A stretch of 64,000 nt of DNA. Origin: Pedobacter sp. MC2016-15. Its GTDB lineage: Bacteria > Bacteroidota > Bacteroidia > Sphingobacteriales > Sphingobacteriaceae. The first letter of the stretch is position 1; each line of letters opens with the position of its first letter. The notes under the pieces were generated by a model. That model was given only the letters and a program-made list of their open reading frames with translations. It was not told the DNA's origin and did no database searches. The DNA is taken from assembly GCF_026239695.1 (NCBI RefSeq), contig NZ_JAPIVS010000004.1:186001-250000 (forward strand), given 5' to 3'. Shown here one piece after another: positions 8,550 through 14,998 of the stretch. The position numbers and the translations under genes are program-made.

Positions 8550-8846
8550 ATGTCAAACTTCACAGATATCATTAAATCAGAAAAACCCGTACTGGTAGAC
8601 TTCTCTGCCGAATGGTGTGGTCCGTGTAAAATGATGGCGCCTATTCTTCAGCAATTGAAGGGACAGATGGGAGAGCGTGCAACAATACTGAAAGTGGATG
8701 TCGACAAAAATCCTGCAGTTTCAAACCAGTACCAGATCCAGGGAGTTCCTACATTGATTCTGTTTAAGGGTGGAGAAGTGAAATGGCGCCAGTCTGGCGT
8801 AATCCCGGCAAATCAGCTGCAAAGCATCATCGAGAGACATCTGTAG
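8550..8846 (+). CDS. trxA: Thioredoxin
   Basis: 98 aa, a complete cytoplasmic thioredoxin without signal peptide. The active site WCGPC is at residues 22-26 and the cis-proline loop is GVPTL. It reduces disulfides in cytoplasmic proteins with electrons from thioredoxin reductase. It is a single gene between the MFS terminator and a large inverted repeat that separates it from the convergent histidine kinase. The genome will probably carry other thioredoxins, so the symbol trxA denotes the family rather than a proven main copy. Confidence 0.93.
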   Translation: MSNFTDIIKSEKPVLVDFSAEWCGPCKMMAPILQQLKGQMGERATILKVDVDKNPAVSNQYQIQGVPTLILFKGGEVKWRQSGVIPANQLQSIIERHL

Positions 8847-8854
8847 ATAAAAGT

Positions 8855-8887
8855 ATCTTGATATCTTTATTATAAAGATATCAAGAT
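8855..8887. terminator. Long AT-rich inverted repeat between convergent genes
   Basis: A 15-bp perfect stem (8855-8869 with 8873-8887, arm ATCTTGATATCTTTA) with a 3-nt loop. It lies between the ends of trxA and the histidine kinase and most likely acts as a two-way terminator, though there is no clean T-tract. Confidence 0.6.
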
Positions 8888-8899
8888 GTGTATTCATAT

Positions 8900-10168
8900 T
8901 TATACATAGGTCTGATTTAATATTACCTCTGCGATGGTTCCGCTGCCATCAATGGAACGTAATTTAAACTCTCCTTTCAGATCATTAGTCAGTCTTTTCA
9001 CCAGTAGTAAACCGGATTTATCATGACATTGGTCTGAAGCCTCTGTTTCCTGACCCAGTAGCAGCTGATCAACAGCTGTATCACTCATTCCAGATCCGGA
9101 ATCAGTCACTTTAATTTTCAGCAGGTTGAAGGTAGGCTCAGGCTTTACTTCCAGGTCGACCGTAATCAGGCCCATTTCTGAGGTACAGTTGAGGGCGCAG
9201 TTGATCATATTTCCGGCAATCTGCAACATCTTATTTTTCAGGAATGGAACAAACTTGGTTCGCTCAGACACATTAACTTCAAGTTCTATCCCCTTGCTGA
9301 CAGCCTGCGGAATATATAATCTTTCGAGTTTATCTTTAAAAATATGCAGATTGAATTCTTCCTTTTTTAGTGGTTCAATTTCGATATCTGACGTGATTTC
9401 ATTGGTAGCGCTTAACATTTCCTTGCTGCTGCTATTGATTTGTGCTGCGGCTTCGAGGATATCATCTATCGTACTTTCTGAACCCTGATCTGCAATCAGG
9501 CCGGAAAGACCAATAATTCCTGCAAGCGGTCCCCTGATCTCATGGGCGATCTTCTTTTGCAATTCCCTGCTCTCTGCGAGACTTTTCTTCAGTGTATCAA
9601 TGGTTTTTAAAGCAGTAAGCCTGTTGGCCACTTCAGACGCAACAAGTTTCAGCAGTTCTATCTTTTCAGGACTAAGGCTTTTCTGCTCTTCATCAATCAC
9701 ACACAGTGCACCGATATGATGCCCCTCGGGCGTTGAAACGGGCACACCAAAATAATACTTCAGCTGGAGCGGCCCGGTCACATATTCCTTTTCTTTGAAA
9801 CGCTCATCCAGTGTCAGGTCGGGTATTTCGAAATGATCATCAACAGTGATGGTGTACTGACATATAGAGTTTTCTCTGGGCGTCTGCCCTGTTCGCAGGC
9901 CATGGTTGGCGACGGTCCATTGCGTAAAAGAGTCTATCAGATTTACCAGTGAGATTTTGGTACCGGCGATATTTGCAGCCAGTGTAGTCAGATCTTTGAA
10001 CTGATCTTCCATATTGGAATAGTCAACATCGAATTCTGCCAGACTGAATACTCTTTCTATCTCATTATCAGGTAGTGGGAGAGGTTTATTAGTCATAAAA
10101 TAATCATATGTAAGAAGCGTAACACTAAAATAATCGTTCTGTTTTGAAATTTTCTGTTCATTTTCCAA
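8900..10168 (-). CDS. GAF-domain sensor histidine kinase
   Basis: 422 aa, no membrane segment, so cytoplasmic. An N-terminal GAF domain (about residues 50-190) is followed by a HisKA-type helix with the phospho-acceptor in IAHEIRGPLAG and a HATPase region with N box (NMINCALN), G1 box (VTDSGSG) and a degenerate G2. No response regulator gene is adjacent, so it is an orphan. The first ATG is used here; an internal Met at codon 25 (start 10096) begins a stretch resembling the start of related GAF kinases (MTNKPLPLPDNE) and may be the true start. What the GAF domain senses is unknown. Confidence 0.85.
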   Translation of the reverse strand: MENEQKISKQNDYFSVTLLTYDYFMTNKPLPLPDNEIERVFSLAEFDVDYSNMEDQFKDLTTLAANIAGTKISLVNLIDSFTQWTVANHGLRTGQTPRENSICQYTITVDDHFEIPDLTLDERFKEKEYVTGPLQLKYYFGVPVSTPEGHHIGALCVIDEEQKSLSPEKIELLKLVASEVANRLTALKTIDTLKKSLAESRELQKKIAHEIRGPLAGIIGLSGLIADQGSESTIDDILEAAAQINSSSKEMLSATNEITSDIEIEPLKKEEFNLHIFKDKLERLYIPQAVSKGIELEVNVSERTKFVPFLKNKMLQIAGNMINCALNCTSEMGLITVDLEVKPEPTFNLLKIKVTDSGSGMSDTAVDQLLLGQETEASDQCHDKSGLLLVKRLTNDLKGEFKLRSIDGSGTIAEVILNQTYV

Positions 10169-10258
10169 AAATCCTGTTCATTTTTAGCGGCGAATTAAAT
10201 CGGTTTAATTATGCTCCATACCCATTTATTCTATAACTTTAATCATCAAATATAAATT

Positions 10259-10696
10259 ATGAAGAAACTATCATTAATACTCCTGATTTTTGCCGGCAGT
10301 TTTGCTGCCAGCGCCCAGTCTAAAGATGAAACGCTCGTTGCAGCAGCAGTAGAGAAACTGAGAGCCTCGATGATCAGCGGGAATAAGGCTGATTTGGAAA
10401 GCGTGCTGTCCAGTGATTTGACTTACGCCCATTCCAGCGGGAAGATTCAGAGCAAGGAAGTATTCGTAGAAGAGATTTCTACAAAAAAATCGGATTTCAA
10501 GACCATTGCGCTCACGAAACAAAGTATTAGCGTTACAGGCGATGTTGCCATTGTAAGCCACCAGTTAGATGCAACTACAAATGATGGCGGTAAGCCCGCT
10601 GCGCCGCACTTGAATATTGTATTGGTATGGAAGAAAACCAAAGGCGAATGGAAACTCATTGCCAGAAGGGCATTTCACGCTCCTGCAGCAGAATAA
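10259..10696 (+). CDS. Exported DUF4440/NTF2-like protein
   Basis: 145 aa. The signal peptide MKKLSLILLIFAGSFAASAQ ends in an AQ cleavage site. The mature part has the cone-shaped NTF2-like pattern of DUF4440: a helix with KLRASMISGNKADLESVLSSDLTYAHSSG, then strands ending in VWKKTKGEWKLIARRA. Proteins of this fold bind small ligands or act as enzymes, but the fold alone says nothing about function here. The protein should be periplasmic. It converges with the prephenate dehydrogenase gene 20 nt downstream. Confidence 0.78.
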   Translation: MKKLSLILLIFAGSFAASAQSKDETLVAAAVEKLRASMISGNKADLESVLSSDLTYAHSSGKIQSKEVFVEEISTKKSDFKTIALTKQSISVTGDVAIVSHQLDATTNDGGKPAAPHLNIVLVWKKTKGEWKLIARRAFHAPAAE

Positions 10697-10716
10697 ATAA
10701 ATGTTTACAGAACTGG

Positions 10717-11979
10717 TCAGTAACTGCGGTTTAACCTGCTGATCAGTTCTGCACTTTGCAGCCTTCCGTGCTCCAGCCGGTCTTCAAAGAAAAGTTTAGC
10801 ATCATTGAAATGATGTTTATACCCGTTCATATCGCCATATCCAATGATGGATGACCATTCCCTCACCGCGGAATGAAACTCAAGATCATCTGTACGGATC
10901 TGTTTGTTATAGATAGCAGCCTCAATGGATTCTTCCAGTAATTCTTCATTTCTAAAAAGGTATTCTACGATTCCAAGTCTGAGTCTGAAAGGCGGCGTCT
11001 GACAGATCAGGTTGTCATAGGGGTTGATGCCCAGCTGATACCATGCATCGGCCATACTCAGGAGGCTCAGGTGTGAATTCGGGCTGCGCGGTATTCCACT
11101 TCCAGACAGCGAAAACTCCTGCATGATTTCATTATCCAGTAAGAGGAACTGTTTGGTATCGGGAAAAAGGAAGCTTTTTGCTCTCATGATACGTTCCCGG
11201 AAATCTTTCTCATTTTCCGTGATCATCATTTTAAACAGATCCGATTCCGATTGTGCGTAAGATTTGATCTGCTGGCGCGCATAGGGATTCAATATGGCGA
11301 GTCCGGCATAGATATGTGCTTTGTAGCTAAAGATTCTGAGCATCGTCAGGATTTTAACATTATCAATCCCACCAAAATAAGATGCATTCTCCCAGGGAAA
11401 GAAACCCGCACTTTTCCAGGCGGTGCCCATGCTTTCAAATCCCATATGCGTTACTGCCTGAGTGTCTGCTACAATCTTGTCATGGGTATGGTAATCGCTC
11501 ATTTCTACCAGATCGGATTCCAGTGCCGTCAGTACATCCACCATGCGCATATAGGCTTCCGCATTGCAGCGGTAAGGAATCACAATTAACGTCTGGTCTT
11601 TGGTATCAAAGCCGGGGCCGTGTAAGGAATGACAGGTCACGATATTCACATCTTTTGGAAGATGTGCTTCGAAAGCGGCAATCTCAGGATGTTTTACCGA
11701 AGTCTGTCCCGCCACAATAGCGCCGTACTTGGTAGCACTGCCATATCTTTGTACAACTTCGGCAATTTTTTCTGCCTCTACGGCATATATAATGATATCT
11801 GATTTTCTGGAAACAGCACTTCCGTCAACCATCAGCTCAATTCCCAGCGGGGAAAGTTCCTCGTCTAATTTTTCATAAAACTCAGGCAGATCTGAACCGC
11901 AGACCTGGTATCCGGCTTTGGCAAATCGTTTTGCATAAAGTTTGCCCATGTCACCCAGGCCAATTATTCCTATAAGCAT
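10717..11979 (-). CDS. Prephenate dehydrogenase of the fungal TYR1 type
   Basis: 420 aa. The N terminus has a Rossmann glycine motif in GIIGLGDMGKLYA. Segments along the whole length recall yeast Tyr1p: SRKSDIIIYAVEA, AGQTSVKHPEI, HSLHGP, HDKIVADTQAVTH, YAGLAILNP, PNSHLSLL, QLGINPYDNLIC and DDLEF..A.REWSS. Tyr1p oxidatively decarboxylates prephenate to 4-hydroxyphenylpyruvate in tyrosine synthesis. Ordinary bacterial TyrA proteins are about 280-370 aa and lack most of these segments. It is not beside other aromatic-pathway genes. The activity is inferred; substrate could have drifted. Confidence 0.8.
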   Translation of the reverse strand: MLIGIIGLGDMGKLYAKRFAKAGYQVCGSDLPEFYEKLDEELSPLGIELMVDGSAVSRKSDIIIYAVEAEKIAEVVQRYGSATKYGAIVAGQTSVKHPEIAAFEAHLPKDVNIVTCHSLHGPGFDTKDQTLIVIPYRCNAEAYMRMVDVLTALESDLVEMSDYHTHDKIVADTQAVTHMGFESMGTAWKSAGFFPWENASYFGGIDNVKILTMLRIFSYKAHIYAGLAILNPYARQQIKSYAQSESDLFKMMITENEKDFRERIMRAKSFLFPDTKQFLLLDNEIMQEFSLSGSGIPRSPNSHLSLLSMADAWYQLGINPYDNLICQTPPFRLRLGIVEYLFRNEELLEESIEAAIYNKQIRTDDLEFHSAVREWSSIIGYGDMNGYKHHFNDAKLFFEDRLEHGRLQSAELISRLNRSY

Positions 11980-12075
11980 CGCATCATATTATGTAGCAAA
12001 TTACCGAAAATATGCTGATAAAGGAGGTACAATTCACACATTTCTTGTTAGTTTTACGATGAAATACAAATCTCA

Positions 12076-12453
12076 ATGGATCAGCAGGAAAAAGAAGCTA
12101 TAGAAATTATCCGCCAGTCGCGCTACAATTCTAACACCGCCATTCGTGAACATAATGTGGCAGGTGTATCAAAATACTGGATGGATGATATGGTTGTGAT
12201 TTCAGGTGAGGGAGGCCAGTACATCGGCAAAAAAGCGCTTGTTGCCGTGTTTACCGACATGTTCGCTGCAGATCCACCTGTATTTGAAAGGATACCTTCC
12301 GAGATCATCATTGGTGACAGTAGCATCCTGGCATGGGAAACTGGCAGCTGGAATTACAAAACTGAACCGTTCCGGGGTAATTATTCGGCGATGTGGCGTA
12401 AGGTTAATGGCATCTGGCTTATGCAATCGGAGCTGTTTGTATCACTGGATTGA
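12076..12453 (+). CDS. DUF4440/NTF2-like protein, cytoplasmic
   Basis: 125 aa, no signal peptide. The pattern is that of SnoaL-like/DUF4440 proteins: an N-terminal helix (EAIEIIRQSRYNSNTAIREHN), a KYWMDDMVVISGEGG strand region, and a C-terminal sheet with AWETGSWNY and MWRKVNGIWLMQSELF. The family is found as small ligand-binding proteins or enzymes such as polyketide cyclase relatives, so the function stays open. The gene is alone, transcribed divergently from the prephenate dehydrogenase, with about 95 nt between the starts. Confidence 0.75.
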   Translation: MDQQEKEAIEIIRQSRYNSNTAIREHNVAGVSKYWMDDMVVISGEGGQYIGKKALVAVFTDMFAADPPVFERIPSEIIIGDSSILAWETGSWNYKTEPFRGNYSAMWRKVNGIWLMQSELFVSLD

Positions 12454-12656
12454 CACTCTTTTCGGCAAGTTGTGGACTTCCTCCACACGTAAATTTAAGA
12501 TGAAATTTTTTAATTGACTGAAAATCAGGTAATTGTTTTGGTGTGCCAAAGATGGCACTATTATGCGATATATCTAATCGAATTAGATAATTAAAAAATT
12601 AAACGAGCGACTTGAAGCTTACATCGGTTTCGGGTCAACACATAAAAAAAACCATT
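12454..12656. repeat. Intergenic region with three short inverted repeats
   Basis: This 203-nt gap holds TGTGGA-cttcc-TCCACA (12468-12484), GTGCCA-aaga-TGGCAC (12543-12558 approximately) and TATCTAAT-cga-ATTAGATA (12571-12589), followed by an AT-rich stretch. The last is a perfect 8-bp-arm palindrome and could be an operator for the small secreted protein downstream. No open frame of note. Confidence 0.4.
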
Positions 12657-12968
12657 ATGAAAAATTTCATTTTAACAGCCACAGTATTAGCATTCGCAGG
12701 TATATCAACAGTAAAAGCTTCAGAAGTTAAAGAGCCAACAGCGGTAACAGTTCAACAGGATAGCACTCAGAAAGTACCTGTAAAACTGGATCAGCTTCCT
12801 GCTCCTGTAACTACAACTTTAAAAGCTGATGCTTATAAGGACTGGACACCAACTACTGCATTCCTGGTAACTAATGCTGATAAAACTCAATTCTACCACA
12901 TCGATGTTAAAAAAGGTACTGAAGTAGCTTTTATTAAAATCAACAAAGATGGTGTTGTAGTTCAATAA
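12657..12968 (+). CDS. Small secreted protein of unknown function
   Basis: 103 aa from the Met at 12657; the frame stays open 45 nt further up, but the signal peptide begins MKNFILTATVLAFAGISTVKA, so this start is preferred. The mature protein is about 82 aa: a Gln/Thr-rich linker, then a compact domain (LDQLPAPVTTTLKADAYKDWTPTTAFLV, QFYHIDVKKGTEVAFIKINKDGVVV) that resembles the PepSY-like small periplasmic proteins common in this phylum. Such domains are thought to bind or inhibit proteases or sense surface signals; not shown here. A strong terminator follows. Confidence 0.7.
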   Translation: MKNFILTATVLAFAGISTVKASEVKEPTAVTVQQDSTQKVPVKLDQLPAPVTTTLKADAYKDWTPTTAFLVTNADKTQFYHIDVKKGTEVAFIKINKDGVVVQ

Positions 12969-12995
12969 GCCTCATATCAACCATTTCATACAATG

Positions 12996-13027
12996 AGAAA
13001 AGCCGGATTTATCCGGCTTTTCTTTTG
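12996..13027 (+). terminator. Intrinsic terminator after the small secreted protein
   Basis: A perfect 12-bp stem AGAAAAGCCGGA/TCCGGCTTTTCT (12996-13007 with 13012-13023) with a 4-nt loop and T-rich tail. Confidence 0.92.
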
Positions 13028-13042
13028 TGTATAAGATTTGAG

Positions 13043-13162
13043 TTATTAACAAATCATGTGGATAACATTTATAAATAATTAACCATCAATACTTTGAAAT
13101 GTGTAAAAGATTTGATGAGTTGTTGTGTTTCTCCACATTACATGTTGATAACCTGTGGAAAG
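13043..13162. other. Cluster of DnaA-box-like sequences in an AT-rich gap (candidate origin or DnaA-regulated site)
   Basis: TGTGGATAA at 13057-13065 is the reverse complement of the consensus DnaA box TTATCCACA. TGTTGATAA (13143-13151, one mismatch) and TGTGGAAAG (13154-13162, two mismatches) stand in tandem 2 nt apart, and TTCTCCACA (13129-13137, one mismatch) and TTATTAACA (13043-13051, two mismatches) are nearby. The gap is AT-rich. The tandem pair resembles boxes in known oriC regions. dnaA itself is not in the window, which is not required in Bacteroidetes. Confidence 0.4.
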
Positions 13163-13163
13163 C

Positions 13164-13673
13164 TTAGCGGCCACGGCCACCCCTTTCATTCCTTCCATTG
13201 TTGGTTTTTACCGATGTGTTTCTGACTGTTTTTGTCCTTACAGTAGTTTTTCCTCTGCCGGGATTGTTCCTGGTACTGACATATCTTGTGGTTTTACTAT
13301 CCCTGATGTTCGCCTGTTTGCCTTTATAACCTTTGTATCTGCTATACTCCCTGATATGAGTCTGGTGTGAGAGGTAGGGTTTAGGTGTATTCATTACCAC
13401 TTTATAGGAGTTGTATAAGTCGAACCCTCTGTATTGCGATGGCAGACTGTTTCTCCATACCCATGCACCGTTGTTCAGATACACATATTGTCTGGCAGGA
13501 ACATTATAGTAGGCGTCTACATCCGGCAGGTAATAATAATCTACATGGTTGTATCCTGCAGGCCCCCATTGTGGTTGTGAACCAATGTTAATACTTACGT
13601 TCACCTGTGCTTTAGTATTGATGCTGCTTAACGAAGCTACTCCGAAGATGACAGCTAAAATTATTCTTTTCAT
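13164..13673 (-). CDS. Exported basic protein of unknown function
   Basis: 169 aa. A signal peptide (MKRIILAVIFGVASLSSINTKAQ) is followed by a Tyr/Pro-rich region with YYYLPDVDAYYNVPARQYVYLNNGAWVW, which recurs in small secreted proteins of this family in Sphingobacteria, and by a C-terminal tail rich in Arg, Lys, Thr, Asn and Gly (TTVRTKTVRN, NERGGRGR). The tail is disordered and strongly basic, so it may bind nucleic acid, cell-wall polymer or polysaccharide; that is speculation. No partner gene. Confidence 0.7.
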   Translation of the reverse strand: MKRIILAVIFGVASLSSINTKAQVNVSINIGSQPQWGPAGYNHVDYYYLPDVDAYYNVPARQYVYLNNGAWVWRNSLPSQYRGFDLYNSYKVVMNTPKPYLSHQTHIREYSRYKGYKGKQANIRDSKTTRYVSTRNNPGRGKTTVRTKTVRNTSVKTNNGRNERGGRGR

Positions 13674-13850
13674 TTGTTTGTGTGTTAGTTGTATGGTCTA
13701 ATCCAAATGGGATGCCGGAATACCTGTTGTCTGACTTGTAATCTGCGAAGGGCAGGAATGTGCCGACGAGCAGCCCGGACTTATCGCCGCCGGACTAGAG
13801 TTTGCCGACAGCCATATTGTTTTGTAAACTGATTTTTCTATTTTAGAACA
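13674..13850. other. Intergenic gap with a GC-rich core
   Basis: 177 nt between divergent genes. The core at about 13741-13815 is richer in G and C than the flanks and contains two near-copies of a CCGGACT element (13775-13780 and 13790-13796) but no convincing stem, tRNA cloverleaf or open frame. Nothing firm can be assigned. Confidence 0.3.
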
Positions 13851-14261
13851 ATGATAGACGTAAGCTGTGCAGTAATTATAGGTCAGGAGGGGAAGGTTTT
13901 TGTTGCTCAGCGAAGTATGTCCATGCGTTTGCCGCTGAAATGGGAGTTTCCCGGTGGGAAAGTGGAATCAGGTGAACAGCCCGAAGAATGTCTTTTTCGT
14001 GAGATTGCCGAAGAACTGCAGGTAGATATAGAAATTCTCAGGCCTATGTTACCTTATGAGCATAAGGCTGAGCCGGCAATCCGGCTGATCCCATTTATCT
14101 GCCGCATCAAAAGCGGGGAGCTCAAACTGACAGAACATGCCGCATTTCTCTGGCTTCAGCCTGAAGAACTGCCTGCCTTGGATTGGGCTGCAGCAGATAT
14201 CCCGGTGGTACAGCAATACCTGGATGATCTTAAAATTTCTTCTGCGCTTAAAACTAAATGA
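13851..14261 (+). CDS. mutT: Nudix hydrolase, MutT-like (8-oxo-dGTP diphosphatase)
   Basis: 136 aa. The Nudix box is G-x5-E-x7-REIAEEL (about residues 37-57) with the usual final Gly replaced by Gln. The start (SCAVIIGQEGKVFVAQRS) and the WEFPGGK segment match MutT-type enzymes, which clear oxidised dGTP from the nucleotide pool, and the small size fits. Other members of this group act on CTP or other nucleotides, so the substrate is not certain. Confidence 0.82.
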   Translation: MIDVSCAVIIGQEGKVFVAQRSMSMRLPLKWEFPGGKVESGEQPEECLFREIAEELQVDIEILRPMLPYEHKAEPAIRLIPFICRIKSGELKLTEHAAFLWLQPEELPALDWAAADIPVVQQYLDDLKISSALKTK

Positions 14262-14293
14262 CCAGATTCTTGTTCATTACTAAATTCTAAACT

Positions 14294-14470
14294 ATGAACT
14301 CTTTCTTTAAAACTATCATTGCTGGCTGGGGTGCCAAAAAATTAGGTGGCGGTTGTTTATCTACCATTTTGATCTTCGTACTGATCTATGTAGCATTGGG
14401 TCAATGTAGCAGAACGCCACAACGTGCATCACTTCTGCAGAAATCTGCTCCCGTAGCTCAAACCAGATAA
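14294..14470 (+). CDS. Small single-span membrane protein (58 aa)
   Basis: The frame from ATG 14294 to TAA 14470 gives 58 aa: a short N-terminal segment with WGAKKLGGG, one transmembrane helix (CLSTILIFVLIYVALGQC), and a short polar basic tail. The pattern of N-terminal amphipathic part plus one helix plus tail is typical of real small membrane proteins. It starts 32 nt after the Nudix gene and may be cotranscribed with it. No family is recognised. Confidence 0.55.
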   Translation: MNSFFKTIIAGWGAKKLGGGCLSTILIFVLIYVALGQCSRTPQRASLLQKSAPVAQTR

Positions 14471-14642
14471 ACATTAATCTTAAGCTGAAAAGAGCTGCTG
14501 AAAACCTTGATTTGCGGCGAAGCTGTTTTTCATTTTTACAAAAAGCTATTTTCAGCTTCATTTACTTTGCGCATTGGAAGGGGCAGGTCAATCCTCTATA
14601 TTTGATTTAACGAATTAAACCAAATGACCTGAGAGGATTTCC

Positions 14643-14903
14643 ATGGAAGCTACAGAACTGCAAAAATTACATGTTTCTTTCTTTAATGTGATCAATAATC
14701 TGGAGATGGAATACAGCTATTATTTCTGTCTGCACTCTATTCAGAAGGGGCTGGACAAGATCGAAAGTATCTACGATCATTTTAAACTGGATCTGGAAAC
14801 ACTGGAAGTAGATTTCTGTGTGAACAGTGACCTTCCTGCTGCTATCAGGGAAATCATCTGCAATGCCCATCAGCAAATTTTCTTTGGAACTGAAACGGCT
14901 TAA
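14643..14903 (+). CDS. Hypothetical protein (86 aa)
   Basis: A short, acidic, helical protein (HVSFFNVINNLEMEYSYYFCLHSIQKGLDKIESIYDHF region) with no signal peptide or membrane span. The ATG is preceded by GAGAGGA, a Shine-Dalgarno-like sequence, at about 10 nt, which supports the start. The sequence has no recognised motif and there are no informative neighbours. The composition resembles that of flanking genes, so it is likely real. Confidence 0.5.
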   Translation: MEATELQKLHVSFFNVINNLEMEYSYYFCLHSIQKGLDKIESIYDHFKLDLETLEVDFCVNSDLPAAIREIICNAHQQIFFGTETA

Positions 14904-14998
14904 GTGCAGCTAGCTTTAAAATTAAGTTTCTTGTTTTTTCGAATTGATCATGTAAGTTTCAGGTAATGTTTCTAAATTTAGGCATTAACCTCTTTGAT

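Noticed and set aside
12612..12656. Upstream in-frame start of the small secreted protein.
   Set aside because: The signal peptide begins at the Met at 12657; the extra residues are polar and would displace it.
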